Origin: PoT sp049331405
Lineage (GTDB): Bacteria > Planctomycetota > Planctomycetia > Isosphaerales > Isosphaeraceae
DNA: 64,000 bases
Assembly (NCBI RefSeq): GCF_049331405.1
Contig: NZ_CP186274.1
Location: forward strand, 8,742,001-8,806,000
Direction: 5' to 3'
Shown here: positions 34,923 to 45,439 of the stretch, piece after piece
How the letters are laid out: each line of letters opens with the position of its first letter
Position numbering within the stretch: the stretch's first letter is position 1
Notes under the pieces: generated by a model
Seen by the model: the letters and a program-made list of their open reading frames with translations, nothing else
What the model was told of the DNA's origin: nothing
Database searches by the model: none
Program-made: the position numbers and the translations under genes

Positions 34923-35306
34923 ATGAAGGGATCCTGCTTCGTCTACTTCCGGTCCGCGTCGACCGACCTCGACGCCGCGTCCCGCGCCCTCACCGGCTAC
35001 GGCCTGACCGTGAAGCGAGAGGGCGACGAACTGGTCGTCGGCCGACCCGAGAGCCCCGAGTTCCGCGTCAAGCGGGTCGTCGGCGAGGACGTGCAGGCCA
35101 AGGCCGCCGAGATCGGCGAGGGGACCGAGTACGAGGCCGAGATGCGCGCCTGCGACGCCCGCTTCGAGATCGGCTTCGACGACCTGGACGAGACCCTCGA
35201 CGAGATCAACACCCTCATGGAAGTGCAGGGGGCACTCCAGGATGCCTCCGACGGCTACCTCTTCCTCCCCTGGAACGGCAACCTGACCGAGCCCTGGCGG
35301 GACTGA
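34923..35306 (+). CDS. Hypothetical protein (127 aa)
   Basis: A 127-residue acidic soluble protein with GAGGGA before its ATG. Two alpha-beta units are suggested by strands GSCFVYFRSAS, LTVKREGDELVVGRPE and ARFEIGFDDLDE, with helices DLDAASRALTGYG and ETLDEINTLMEVQGALQ. It ends with a Trp-containing tail. No known family; no partner in the neighbourhood. Confidence 0.65.
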   Translation: MKGSCFVYFRSASTDLDAASRALTGYGLTVKREGDELVVGRPESPEFRVKRVVGEDVQAKAAEIGEGTEYEAEMRACDARFEIGFDDLDETLDEINTLMEVQGALQDASDGYLFLPWNGNLTEPWRD

Positions 35307-35510
35307 CCTAACTCAGAGGCGACACCTCGACAGCTCTCACATTCGCCAGGCCCTGGACAAATGCCGATTGGACTGGTTCATCAAGGAAAATCAATTCTCG
35401 AACGGATTTGCCTGGTTACCAAAAGCCGATATGGTCATAGTAAGAAAAGTACGTCAATGCCGACGTCATCGGCCTGATCATGCCGGCCAAGGTGGCCGAG
35501 GGAGATTCCG

Positions 35511-35747
35511 ATGGAGAAGCCGTCCTACGAAAAAGGCGTGCGCCACGCCAGATACCTCATGACGACCGAGCCCATCCGGTTCGACTACTGGCTCGACCGG
35601 ACCAGGCGAGGTCGTCGCAAGCTCCTGACCATGCTCCTCCGACCCCGCAAGCGCAAGTTCCTCGCGGGCCTCGAAGACGGGCTCATGCAGTACCAGAAAC
35701 GCCGCGACGCCCAGCGCACCGCAACGTCCATCGCCGCCGAGGTTTGA
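35511..35747 (+). CDS. Small basic hypothetical protein (78 aa)
   Basis: A 78-residue protein rich in Arg and Lys, with GAGGGAGA upstream of its ATG. It is helical (RKLLTMLLRPRKRKFLAGLE) and could bind nucleic acid, but no motif is recognised. A minus-strand reading of the same stretch is less protein-like. Confidence 0.6.
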   Translation: MEKPSYEKGVRHARYLMTTEPIRFDYWLDRTRRGRRKLLTMLLRPRKRKFLAGLEDGLMQYQKRRDAQRTATSIAAEV

Positions 35748-36054
35748 ATCCATCCAGGGTCGAGATGCCCCTCCCTCTCCCGCGTCTCACCCCTCCTTCC
35801 GACAGGTCCCTCGCGTCCGCGACGGAGCGGCTTCGTTCCGTTCCAATCCCATCGCCTGTTCCGATCGCCCAAAATCCGTGTACGTGCTAAGATGGGGTCC
35901 GCCGTATAGCAGTGAACGAATCTCCAGATTCGTCGTCGAGGGATTCCGCACGCCAGCCGGGACGTTCCGGCCTGGCGGGATGACTCCAGGGCGACATGCA
36001 TGGGGAAGGGGCCGGGATCACGGAGCGATCCCGACGGCGACGGTATGATCCAAG
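35748..36054. other. Intergenic region upstream of recC, no gene seen
   Basis: This 307-base stretch should hold the promoter of the recCBD operon. Frames here are antisense tails. No clear -35/-10 pair was found. Confidence 0.45.
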
Positions 36055-39000
36055 ATGATCCAGGTCTGGTACGCGAATCACATCGAGCGACTCGCAGGGC
36101 GGCTGATCGAGAACCTCGCGGCGGACGATGATCCCCGGGCGCGACTCTTCGCCATGCCCCCGATCGTCGTCCCCGATGCGTCCATCGAGGCCTACCTCCG
36201 GTTCCAGGTCGCGCGCGAGGCGGGGATCGCCTCGGGGCTCGTCTTCCGCCCGATCGAGACGCTCCTCGAGACGCTCCTGCCGCGGGGCTATCCACCGACC
36301 CGGCTCCTCGACCGCGACCAACTCCGCGCCTTCTTCCTCGACGTCCTCGATGAGGATTCGCCCGCCTCGAGCCTCCCCGAGCCGGTGCAACGCTACCTCG
36401 ACGCCGCCGAGGAGAACGTCGACGCCCGCAACCTCCGCCGGTTCCAGCTCGCCACGCGCCTGGCCCAGCTCGCCCGGCAGTACGGCGACCTCCGCCCCGA
36501 GGTCCTTCGCGCCTGGTCCGAACCGACGACCCCGAATTCCGAGGTCGAGGTCGTGGTCGCCCCCGAGACCGAGACCGAGGCCGAACCGGCTCGCGAGGAC
36601 GACGTCTGGCAGCGGGCCCTCTGGGCTCGCCTGGTCCGTCCCGATGGCCCGATCGACCTCCCCTGGACCCGCAACGAGGCGCGCTGGGTCCTGCCGTATG
36701 AGCTCTACGCGATCCTCGGGGCCGAGGCACCCGCCTCGATCCCGTCGGAACTGCACGTCTTCGGGTTCGCCTACCCCTGGCCGGGGATGAAGGAACTCCT
36801 GCAGGCCCTGAGCCCCTCGGCGACGATCCACGTCTACGCCTTGACACCGTCCGCCCCGTTCCTGCGCGACCTCGAGCTAACCCGGGCCGGGGGGAAGGCC
36901 GCCAAAAAGAAGGGGGATCGCAACGCCCAGGACCTCTGGGGCCGCGAGCTGGTCCACGAGCAGGATCCGGGGGTCCCGCAGATCGTCCGCCAGTGGGGCA
37001 AGCCGGGGCGAGATTTCTTCGCGCTCCTGAACCAGGTCGACGTCGCCAACTTCCGCCCCGGCCTGGCCCTGGCGACGAAGACGACGGTGCTCTCCCGGAT
37101 CCAGAACGAGATCCTCACGCAGCAGGTCCCGGCCGACAAGCCGGCGAACCCCGACGACTCGCTCTTGATCCTCGCCTGCCCGGGGATCCGGCGCGAGCTC
37201 GAGATCATCGCCAACGAGATCTGGCGGCTCATCGGCGAGGACGACAGGCGCGGGATCGCCCCAACCGAGCGGCTCAAGTTCCGCGACATGGCGGTGGCCT
37301 TCGCCGACACGAGGAACGAGTCGGTCTACCAGGCCCACCTCCGCGCGGCGTTCGAGGAGATGCACAGCATCCCCTACGCGATGACCGAGCTGCCCCTCTC
37401 CGGAGAGTGCCGGATCGTCGAGGCCCTGCAATCGCTCCTGGCCCTGCCGTTCGGCACCTTCACGCGCCCGGAGATGCTCAAGATCCTGACCCATCCCGCG
37501 CTCCAGGCCCGCTTCCCCGAGGCCGACACCACCCGCTGGGCCGACTGGTGCGAGGCCCTGGCGATCGTCCACGGCGGCGACGAATCGGACCACGCCGACA
37601 CCTACATCGACCGCGACCTCTTCCACTGGGAGCAGGGGCTGAAACGCCTCGTCCTGGGTGCCTTCATGTCGGGGCCGAGGGGCTCCGAGACCGAGGTCTT
37701 CACCCTGGGCACCTCCGAATACGTCCCCCACGACGAGCCGACCGAGGCCCTGGCTGACTCGGCTCGACTGCTCGCGCTCGTGCGTTCCCTGATCGCCGAC
37801 GCCCGCTTCCTCCGCGAGGCGAGGCTCTCTTACGCCGACTGGGCGACCGCGCTGAGCCGGATGGCCGCGACCTACTTCGCCGCCGACTCAACGGCCGAGC
37901 AAAGGGCCTTCTCCCTCTGCCTGGGGGAGATTCACGCCCTGAGGAAGTTCGACGTCCCAGGCCGGCTCGTCCCCTATCGGTTCGTGTATGAGACCCTCCG
38001 CGAGTCGATCGGGGAGCTGAAAGGCTCGCGGGGGCAGTATCTGGCCGAGGGGGTGGTCGTCTCTTCGCTCGCCGCGCTCCGGGGGCTGCCGTTCCGGGTC
38101 CTGTTCATCTGCGGGATGGGGGAAGGGCTGTTCCCGACCTCGGAGGGGCCCGACCCGCTCGACGTCAGCAGCGGCCAGCCGCTCGGGGCCGTCAGCCCTC
38201 GGGAGCGCGACAAGTTCCTCTTCCTCGAGGCGATCTCCTCGACCAGGGATCGGCTCTACCTCACGTACGTCTCGCGCGACTCGCAGACGGGGGAACCGCT
38301 GGAGCCCTCGCCCGTGATCCACGAATTGCTCGGCCACCTGGACCGAGGGCGTTCCAGCGAACCCGCCCGGGTCTGGATCAAGGGACACCCGCTCCGCCGC
38401 TACGCCGAGGAATACTTCTCGGGGGGCCGGCCCAAGCCGACGTTCCTCAACGTGGCGAGGTCCGCGCGGAACGAGGCCAGGGCGAGGCAGCTCCGCGACG
38501 CCTATTTGCAGTTCGTCGGCAAGGATCCGAGGCTCCCCGTCGAGGCGCTCCGGCACCTCGACCCGAGGCTCGTCCACTGGCTGGGCCTCTGCCCGCTGGA
38601 GTCGGCCTCGGGGCGCACGGGCCTGCCCGACAAGATCTCGCTCTCGCTCCGCGAGATCCGCCGGTTCCTCGAATGCCCCCTCCAGGGGTGGGCGAGGCTG
38701 ATGCTCAGGCTCCGCGAGGACGACCGGGAGGACCTGACCGCGAAGGAGGATGAGCACTTCTCCACGCAGACGTTCGCCGAGACCGGGCTCCTGCGGGACG
38801 TCTTCTTCGACCTCCTCAACCACCGGCTCGACCGGGTCGACCTGAAGGCGATCCTCAAGGCGTATGAGCCGAGGGCCGAGGCCCTCTTGCGCCAGGGGCA
38901 GACGCCCGTCGGGATCTTCCGCGAGGTCGAGCAGCGTCGGCACCTCGCCTGCCTGATGGAATGGCAGCGGTCGGCCCTGAACCGGGGGCTGGCCGAGCGG

Positions 39001-39648
39001 CTCCCGTTCGAGATCTACCGCTTCGGCCGCGCGGGGGAGCACGAGCAGGTCTCCCGGCTCGAGCGCCCGATCATCCTCAACGTCCCCGTGCGGCGAGATC
39101 AGGGGAAGGGGGAGGAGGCGACCGTCCGCGTCGAGCTGCACGGCAGCACCGAGATGGTCTCGCGACGCTGGCCCGGCTCGTTGACCCTCCTGACGCGCGA
39201 CAACGTCGCCGAGCGCGACTTCCTCGGCGGGTTCCTGGACGCGGTCGTGTTGAGCCTCCTGCCCGATCGCGGGCGTCCGACCGAGCACCACGCCCACGTC
39301 ATCCCGACGCCCGACCTCGGCAACCCCGCGGCGACCCAGCGCACGTTCCGCCCGATCGACGAGGCCAAGGCCCGCGGGTTCCTCTCCGACGTCGTCGCCG
39401 ACCTCATCGGCGGTACGCACGCGTACTTGCTCCCGGTCGAGGCCGTCTTCGCCGCCCTGAGCGACAAGGCGATCCCGGTTGCCGCGAGCGTCGAGCAGAT
39501 GAAGGAGGACGACCGCGCCCCTTGCCGGAGCCGATACGGCCCCGTCCCCAACTTCGCCATGTACGAGCCACCCCCCGAGGATGAGGCCGCTCGGCTGATC
39601 GAGCGGCGCTTCGGACTCTTCCGGGACAGCGGGGGGCTCGACAAATGA
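36055..39648 (+). CDS. recC: Exodeoxyribonuclease V subunit gamma (RecC)
   Basis: A 1197-residue protein, the usual RecC length. It opens with MIQVWYANHIERLAGRLIEN and RPIETLLETLLP, typical of the RecC N-terminal helicase-like domain, and has ACPGIRRELEIIANEIW, LPFRVLFICGMGEGLFP and a degenerate nuclease-fold C terminus. It has no Walker A, as expected. RecC splits the duplex for RecB and RecD and recognises Chi. Its stop overlaps the recB start as ATGA, so the subunits are translationally coupled. An ATG ten bases earlier is out of frame; the ribosome binding site is weak. Confidence 0.9.
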   Translation: MIQVWYANHIERLAGRLIENLAADDDPRARLFAMPPIVVPDASIEAYLRFQVAREAGIASGLVFRPIETLLETLLPRGYPPTRLLDRDQLRAFFLDVLDEDSPASSLPEPVQRYLDAAEENVDARNLRRFQLATRLAQLARQYGDLRPEVLRAWSEPTTPNSEVEVVVAPETETEAEPAREDDVWQRALWARLVRPDGPIDLPWTRNEARWVLPYELYAILGAEAPASIPSELHVFGFAYPWPGMKELLQALSPSATIHVYALTPSAPFLRDLELTRAGGKAAKKKGDRNAQDLWGRELVHEQDPGVPQIVRQWGKPGRDFFALLNQVDVANFRPGLALATKTTVLSRIQNEILTQQVPADKPANPDDSLLILACPGIRRELEIIANEIWRLIGEDDRRGIAPTERLKFRDMAVAFADTRNESVYQAHLRAAFEEMHSIPYAMTELPLSGECRIVEALQSLLALPFGTFTRPEMLKILTHPALQARFPEADTTRWADWCEALAIVHGGDESDHADTYIDRDLFHWEQGLKRLVLGAFMSGPRGSETEVFTLGTSEYVPHDEPTEALADSARLLALVRSLIADARFLREARLSYADWATALSRMAATYFAADSTAEQRAFSLCLGEIHALRKFDVPGRLVPYRFVYETLRESIGELKGSRGQYLAEGVVVSSLAALRGLPFRVLFICGMGEGLFPTSEGPDPLDVSSGQPLGAVSPRERDKFLFLEAISSTRDRLYLTYVSRDSQTGEPLEPSPVIHELLGHLDRGRSSEPARVWIKGHPLRRYAEEYFSGGRPKPTFLNVARSARNEARARQLRDAYLQFVGKDPRLPVEALRHLDPRLVHWLGLCPLESASGRTGLPDKISLSLREIRRFLECPLQGWARLMLRLREDDREDLTAKEDEHFSTQTFAETGLLRDVFFDLLNHRLDRVDLKAILKAYEPRAEALLRQGQTPVGIFREVEQRRHLACLMEWQRSALNRGLAERLPFEIYRFGRAGEHEQVSRLERPIILNVPVRRDQGKGEEATVRVELHGSTEMVSRRWPGSLTLLTRDNVAERDFLGGFLDAVVLSLLPDRGRPTEHHAHVIPTPDLGNPAATQRTFRPIDEAKARGFLSDVVADLIGGTHAYLLPVEAVFAALSDKAIPVAASVEQMKEDDRAPCRSRYGPVPNFAMYEPPPEDEAARLIERRFGLFRDSGGLDK

Positions 39649-42600
39649 CCCGGTCACGCCACTCCAAGCCCGAGATCCTCGCCCAGATCCGCCGCGACCT
39701 GCCCGTCGTGATCGAGGCCTCCGCCGGGACGGGCAAGACGTACACGATCGAACATCTCGTCATCGAATTACTCCTCGAAGAGAAGGTGGGGATCAACGAG
39801 ATCCTCGTCCTGACCTTCACCGAGCGCGCGGCGACCGAGCTCCGCCAGCGGATCCGGCGCAAGATCTCGCAGATCCTGGCGAAATCGCGCGAGGACTCGG
39901 ATCCCGAGCCGCTCCCCCTCTTCGACGGCGACGCCTGGGAGATCGACCTGGAGCGGCGGGCCGTGCTGGAGCGGGCCCTCTACGGGTTCGACGGCGCCTC
40001 GATCGGCACGATCCACGGCTTCTTCGGCAGCATGCTCGTCGAGCACGCCTTCGAAGACGGCCGACTCTTTGAGGAAACCCTCGAGGATGGCCAGGGCCTC
40101 TTCGGCAAGGCCTTCCTGGATGCCTTGCGGAGGCAGCTCGCGAAGAAGTCGGAGACCTCGTCACAGTTGCTCGAGATCTGGCTTGAGGAATACTCGGGGC
40201 CCGAATCCCTGGCCGAGCTGCTCTACAAGTGCCACGCGTCGAGGCGGCATATCCTGCCGCCCTTCTCGCTGGAGAAGCTCCAGACCGAGGTAGACGTCAA
40301 CGCCCTCTTCACCCTCAACATCCTCGACGAGATCGAGCCGTTCGCGGCGGCGCTCAAGGCGGCCAAGGTCCACCACAGCACGATCAAGTCGATCCGCGAG
40401 CGGCTCCTGCCGGCACTCGCGAGGGGGATTGCAAGGCGGGGGCGGACGATGGGCGCGGTGCTCGAGCCGGCCGCGTACGAGGCGATCCGCAAGATCAGCC
40501 TGACGCTGATCGAGAAGGGGGTGCCGATCGGCCCCCCCGGATCGCTCGGCGACTCGCTCTGCCGGCTGAATGCGGTGCTCGTCCCGTTCAAGGCGGCGAT
40601 GGTCCAGAGCTGCCTGCCGTTCGTCCGCATTTTGCTGGGCCGGCAGAAGCGGATCCTGGGGGTCTACGAGTTCGACGACATCCTCCAGGCGGTCGTGCGG
40701 ACGATCGAGGGGCCTCGGAGCGAGGAGGTGGTGAGGTCGCTCCGCAAGCGGTTCAAGTTCGCATTGCTCGACGAGTTCCAGGATACCGACGAGCTGCAAT
40801 GGGCCTTCTTCCGCCGCGTCTTCGTCGAGAGCGAGGGCAAGAATCCGGTCTACCTCATCGGCGACCCCAAGCAGGCGATCTACGGCTTCCGCGGCGCCGA
40901 CATCGACACATATATCGACGCCGTCGACGAAATCAAGAGATTGGGGAGCGATCCCGTCCACCTTGCGGAGAACTTCCGCTCGGCCCCCGCGTTGATCGAC
41001 GCTTATAACCTGATCCTCGACCAGAAGTCGCCGACCCCCTTCTTCGACGGCCGGATCCGCTACGACACGCCGGTCGGCAGCGCGCTCAAGATGGAGATCG
41101 AGGAGGAAGACGGATCGACGTATGCACCGATCCACCTCCTCGAGATCGAGCCGAAGGGGGAGAAGCTCGGCCTGCCCGAGTTGCGCCGGGGGCTCGCGAG
41201 GAAGATCGCCCGCGAGGCCCGGGACCTGCTCTCGCCCGAGCGGGGGCTGCTGATCACCGGCAAGGACGGGAAGGCTCACCAGGTCGGCGCGGGGGATATC
41301 TACGTCCTCGCCAGCACCAACCAGGACGGCCTGCGCGTCGCCCGGGCCCTGCGCGAGGCGGGGGTGCCGTTCGCCTTCTACAAGCAGGAGGGGCTCTTCC
41401 AGTCCCCCGAGGCCCTGGCCGTCCGCGACCTCCTCGCCGCCATCGCCGAGCCGGGGGATCACTCGCGCCGGGGGCGGGCCTGGATCAGCCCCTTCTTCGA
41501 CGTCCCATTGCAGAACCTGCCCGAATGCCTCGACCTGCCCGAGTCGCACCCGCTCGTCGCCAGGCTGATCTCGTGGAAGGAGCTGGCGGAGGCGAAGCGG
41601 TTCGAGCGCCTCTTCTCGAGGATCCTCGACGAGAGCGGCCTGATCCGACGACTCCTCTTCCTCCGCGACGAGGAACGCTCGCTGACGAACTTCCTGCACC
41701 TCTTCGAGATCCTGCTCGAGGACGCGAGGAGCACCGGCTGCGGCCTGCTTGATTTGCTCGGCACGCTGCACTCGTACATCGTCGGCACCCGCATGCCCCC
41801 CGGCGAGGACGGCAACGTCCAGCGCCTGGAGAGCGACCGCGACGCCGTGCAGATCATGAGCATCCACAAGAGCAAGGGGCTCGAGGCGGCCGTCGTCTTC
41901 CTCTACGGCGGGCTCACCGCGAACAAGTCCGACGGCATGCACGAGTTCCACGACCGCGGCGGCCGGTTCCTCTACGTCGGCGACGACGCCCAGGCCAAGA
42001 CCCTGGCCCAGGCCGAGCGCGACCAGGAGTTGCAGCGGCTCTACTACGTCGCCCTCACCCGGGCCAAGGCCCGGCTCTATCTCCCGTTCATCCCGCAGGC
42101 CTTCTGGGGCCAGAGCTGGCTCGGCGGCTACAAGCGGGTGAACGACCGGCTCGCTTCGATCGCCGCGGGGCACGACTCGTCCGTCGACCCAAGCCTCTTC
42201 CGCCGCCTGACCTTCCGCGACGAGCCGATCCCCCGGGTCCGGGGTGCCCACGACGAGACCGACCGCGACCCGCTCGCCTGGCATCCCCCCGTCGACCTGC
42301 TCAAGGATCGCAGCGACTGGGGCAAATATCAGCAGCTCAAGGCGAGGCACGCCGGCTACACGATCGGCTCGTATTCCCAGATGAAGACATCCTGGGAGAC
42401 GGAAGCCGAGCCGATCGCCGACGACGGCCGTCACGTCGAGCCCGACTTCGGCGCGGCCGAGGCCATCGACGGCGAGGAGGCCGAGGGGGAACTCCCCGGC
42501 GGCACGACCTCAGGCACTTTCCTCCACGAGATCCTCGAGATGGTCCCGCTCGAGACGCTCGCGATGGCGAGGTATCCCGAGGCCTGGGGGGCGATCCCGG

Positions 42601-43199
42601 AAGTCTCCGCCGTCATCGACGAGGCCCTGGTCCGCAACGTCATCGACCCGAAGTTCCGCCGCTCGGCCGAGGTCATCGCCTACCACGCCCTCGCGGCCGA
42701 CGTCGACCTCGGCGACGGCCGCTGCATCCCGGGCCTGGGGCGATGCCCGCGGGTCCTGCGCGAGATGGAGTTCCTCTTCCCGTACCCGGAGGAGTCGCAC
42801 CCGTCGCTGGCCGAGTCGAGGCCGGGCAAGCTCGTGATCGAGCGCGGGTTCATCAAGGGGTTCGTCGATCTGGTGGTCGAGCACGAGGGACTCGTCTACT
42901 TCGCCGACTGGAAAAGTGATATCCTGCCGGCGTACGACGCGGCGAGGGTCTCGGCCCACGTACGCTCCCATTACGAGCTCCAGGCCCGGCTCTACTCCCT
43001 CTCGCTCGTCAAGGCGCTCGGGATCCACGCCGAGGCCGATTATGAGGCCAGGTTCGGCGGCCTCATCTACATCTTCCTGCGGGGCTTCCGCCCCGGGGCC
43101 CCGGCGGGCAACGGCCTCTACTCCGACCGCCCCAGTTGGTCCGAGATCCTGCGCTACGAGCGGGAGCTCAAGCGGTTCGGCAAACCCAATCCCGAGTGA
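39645..43199 (+). CDS. recB: Exodeoxyribonuclease V subunit beta (RecB): UvrD-type helicase and nuclease
   Basis: A 1184-residue protein. Helicase motifs in order: EASAGTGKT (Walker A, Lys31), LTFTERAATELRQRI (Ia), LLDEFQDTD (II), LIGDPKQAIYGFRGAD (III), HKSKGLEAAVVF (V) and YYVALTRAK (VI). The C-terminal PD-(D/E)XK nuclease has GFVDLVVEHEGLVYFADWK (about 1070-1090) with Asp and the D-x-K pair intact, so it should cut DNA. With RecC and RecD it processes double-strand breaks for RecA. Stop and the recD start are six bases apart. Confidence 0.94.
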   Translation: MTRSRHSKPEILAQIRRDLPVVIEASAGTGKTYTIEHLVIELLLEEKVGINEILVLTFTERAATELRQRIRRKISQILAKSREDSDPEPLPLFDGDAWEIDLERRAVLERALYGFDGASIGTIHGFFGSMLVEHAFEDGRLFEETLEDGQGLFGKAFLDALRRQLAKKSETSSQLLEIWLEEYSGPESLAELLYKCHASRRHILPPFSLEKLQTEVDVNALFTLNILDEIEPFAAALKAAKVHHSTIKSIRERLLPALARGIARRGRTMGAVLEPAAYEAIRKISLTLIEKGVPIGPPGSLGDSLCRLNAVLVPFKAAMVQSCLPFVRILLGRQKRILGVYEFDDILQAVVRTIEGPRSEEVVRSLRKRFKFALLDEFQDTDELQWAFFRRVFVESEGKNPVYLIGDPKQAIYGFRGADIDTYIDAVDEIKRLGSDPVHLAENFRSAPALIDAYNLILDQKSPTPFFDGRIRYDTPVGSALKMEIEEEDGSTYAPIHLLEIEPKGEKLGLPELRRGLARKIAREARDLLSPERGLLITGKDGKAHQVGAGDIYVLASTNQDGLRVARALREAGVPFAFYKQEGLFQSPEALAVRDLLAAIAEPGDHSRRGRAWISPFFDVPLQNLPECLDLPESHPLVARLISWKELAEAKRFERLFSRILDESGLIRRLLFLRDEERSLTNFLHLFEILLEDARSTGCGLLDLLGTLHSYIVGTRMPPGEDGNVQRLESDRDAVQIMSIHKSKGLEAAVVFLYGGLTANKSDGMHEFHDRGGRFLYVGDDAQAKTLAQAERDQELQRLYYVALTRAKARLYLPFIPQAFWGQSWLGGYKRVNDRLASIAAGHDSSVDPSLFRRLTFRDEPIPRVRGAHDETDRDPLAWHPPVDLLKDRSDWGKYQQLKARHAGYTIGSYSQMKTSWETEAEPIADDGRHVEPDFGAAEAIDGEEAEGELPGGTTSGTFLHEILEMVPLETLAMARYPEAWGAIPEVSAVIDEALVRNVIDPKFRRSAEVIAYHALAADVDLGDGRCIPGLGRCPRVLREMEFLFPYPEESHPSLAESRPGKLVIERGFIKGFVDLVVEHEGLVYFADWKSDILPAYDAARVSAHVRSHYELQARLYSLSLVKALGIHAEADYEARFGGLIYIFLRGFRPGAPAGNGLYSDRPSWSEILRYERELKRFGKPNPE

Positions 43200-43205
43200 T
43201 GACGT

Positions 43206-45287
43206 ATGAGCGTCTGGAACGACCTCTCGCCGCTGGGCGTCGCTCGCGCGTCCCTCGCCCGCGGCCACTCGCAGGGCGATCCCGACGCGGAGCTCCTCCG
43301 CTGGCTGGCCCCGGTCCGCGAGCGGGTGCGGACCCTCTACAACCTCGACGACGAGATCCCGTTCCTCGCCTGGGAGCTCGCCCGCTGGCAGGCCGGCCTG
43401 AACCTCGAAGACCGCCGGGCCCTCGTCATGCTCGTCCTCTCGGCGCTCGTCCACATGAGGCAGGGGAGCACGCGCCTGCCCCTCGTCGGCGAGGCGGGCC
43501 GCAAGGTCCGCCTCGAGATGGCCACGCAGCTCCTGGGCGAAACCGAAGCTGACCATGCCGACGATGGAGAAGGCATCGCCGGGCGGCTCGTCGAGTCGGC
43601 CGAGGCGATCCTCGAGAGCGGCCGGGCCGACGTGATCGTGGGGGGGGTCGGCGAGTACAAGCCGCTCCTCGTGGACGGTCCGTACTTATATCTCCAGAAG
43701 ATGCGATACCTGGAAGACTCGTTCGTCGCCGCCTTCGGCCAGAGGCTCGACGAATCGACCGCGATGGTCGAGGATGAGGAGGCCCTGGCGAGGGCCGTCG
43801 CCGATGTCTTCGAGCATCCGGCCGAGCGCAACGGGTTCGCGGTGGTGCTCTCGGTCGACCAGTTGATCGCGGTCAAGACGGCGGCGAGGTATCCGGTCGC
43901 GGTGATCTCGGGCGGGCCGGGGACGGGGAAGACGACCATCGTCGTCTCGATCCTGCGGGCGCTCCGGCGGCTCGGCGTATTACCCGAGGAGATCGCCCTG
44001 GCCGCGCCCACGGGCAAGGCGGCGAACCGCCTCGGCCAGGCGATCCGATCCGGTCTCGAGGGGATCCCGGAACCCTCGAAGTTCGACCGCGAGTTGCTCG
44101 ACATCCCCGAACCAAGGACCCTCCACCGGCTCCTCGGCTACTCGGCGAGGACCGGGCGGTTCCAGCACCACGAGAACCACCGGCTCTCGGAGCGCGTGGT
44201 CGTGGTCGACGAGAGCTCGATGATCGACCTCTCCTTGATGGAACGCCTCGTGCGCTCGACCCGCGACGACGGCCGGTTCCTCCTGCTCGGCGACGCCAGG
44301 CAGCTCCCCTCGGTCGAGGCCGGGGCGGTCCTCCGCGACCTGCTCGGCGACTCCGACGACGGCGCCAACTCCCCCCTCGGCGCCAGGGGCGTGCGCCTGA
44401 CCAAGAGCCACCGGATGCGAGCCGAGGACGAGGACGGCCGCAACGTGCTGACCGTCGCCCAGACGTTCGACCGGGGCGAGGCCGCGCCGCTCGGCTCAAG
44501 TCGCGAAACCGATGCGACGATCATCAGTCATGCGACCGTCGCCGCTATCCGGTTCCGCGGGGTCGAGGCGATCGAGATCCCGGCGGGATCGACGGTCCTC
44601 GACGAGTTCCTGGATCGCTGGCATCGCGATGTGGTCCAGGCTCTCGACGGTTTCAAAGGCCTGGCTGAGCACGAGTACAGCATCGACGTGGGGGAGTTGT
44701 CGGCCGGCGATGAGGAGAAGATCCGCCGATTGCACGAGCACTTCGAGCGGGCCAGGATCCTCTGCCTGACGCGAGTCTTGCCCACGGGGGCCGACCGGCT
44801 CAACGCCCTCTTACACGCCAAGACCCTGGCCAGCCAGGGGCGTCCCCTCGAGGCCGACTTCGTCGCGGGCGAGCCCGTCATGATGCTTGTCAACGACTAC
44901 CATCGACGCATCTTCAACGGCGATCAAGGTCTGATCGTGAACATGAGCGAACGTTCCCCCGCGCGTCCGATGGCGGTCTTCCCCAGGCCCGACGGCCTCG
45001 GCATCTTCCATCTCGACACGCTCCGCCCCGTCCTCAGCCACGCCTACGCCATGACCGTGCACAAGTCGCAGGGGTCCGAGTTCGACAAGGTCGCCCTGGT
45101 CCTCCCGGAACGCGACCTCCCGATCAACACGCGAGAGGTCCTTTACACCGCCTTGACCCGTAGTAAGGGCTCGGTCGTCATCCTCGGCGACAACGCCGTG
45201 CTGAACCAGGGGGTCTCCAAGTCGATCCGGCGCGACTCGGGGATCGCCGAGAAACTCGCGGCCAGGCGCCCCGGCAACTCCGCCTGA
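43206..45287 (+). CDS. recD: Exodeoxyribonuclease V subunit alpha (RecD)
   Basis: A 693-residue SF1B 5'-3' helicase. Motifs: GGPGTGKTT (near 236), APTGKAANRL, VVVDESSMIDL, LLGDARQLPSVEAG, VHKSQGSEFDKV and LYTALTRSK. The N-terminal 150 residues match the RecD N-terminal domain that docks on RecC. It is the fast motor on the 5' strand of the RecBCD complex. The recC-recB-recD order with ATGA or near contact supports a three-subunit operon, distinct from the AddAB form of many other bacteria. Confidence 0.94.
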   Translation: MSVWNDLSPLGVARASLARGHSQGDPDAELLRWLAPVRERVRTLYNLDDEIPFLAWELARWQAGLNLEDRRALVMLVLSALVHMRQGSTRLPLVGEAGRKVRLEMATQLLGETEADHADDGEGIAGRLVESAEAILESGRADVIVGGVGEYKPLLVDGPYLYLQKMRYLEDSFVAAFGQRLDESTAMVEDEEALARAVADVFEHPAERNGFAVVLSVDQLIAVKTAARYPVAVISGGPGTGKTTIVVSILRALRRLGVLPEEIALAAPTGKAANRLGQAIRSGLEGIPEPSKFDRELLDIPEPRTLHRLLGYSARTGRFQHHENHRLSERVVVVDESSMIDLSLMERLVRSTRDDGRFLLLGDARQLPSVEAGAVLRDLLGDSDDGANSPLGARGVRLTKSHRMRAEDEDGRNVLTVAQTFDRGEAAPLGSSRETDATIISHATVAAIRFRGVEAIEIPAGSTVLDEFLDRWHRDVVQALDGFKGLAEHEYSIDVGELSAGDEEKIRRLHEHFERARILCLTRVLPTGADRLNALLHAKTLASQGRPLEADFVAGEPVMMLVNDYHRRIFNGDQGLIVNMSERSPARPMAVFPRPDGLGIFHLDTLRPVLSHAYAMTVHKSQGSEFDKVALVLPERDLPINTREVLYTALTRSKGSVVILGDNAVLNQGVSKSIRRDSGIAEKLAARRPGNSA

Positions 45288-45439
45288 CCGTCACAATCGA
45301 GCCCCAGACACCCGAAAGGGTACATCCGTCAACTTGACGCCCGTCCAGAGGGCTCGCAGAATCGAGCAGAAGACCGGGCCCGGATCGGCAAGGACGATCG
45401 ATCACTCAGGCGACTCAGACGATTGGAGCGGCACAAGAC

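Noticed and set aside
40161..42434. 757-codon minus-strand frame opposite recB
   Set aside because: Shadow of the recB codon pattern; recB has all helicase and nuclease motifs.
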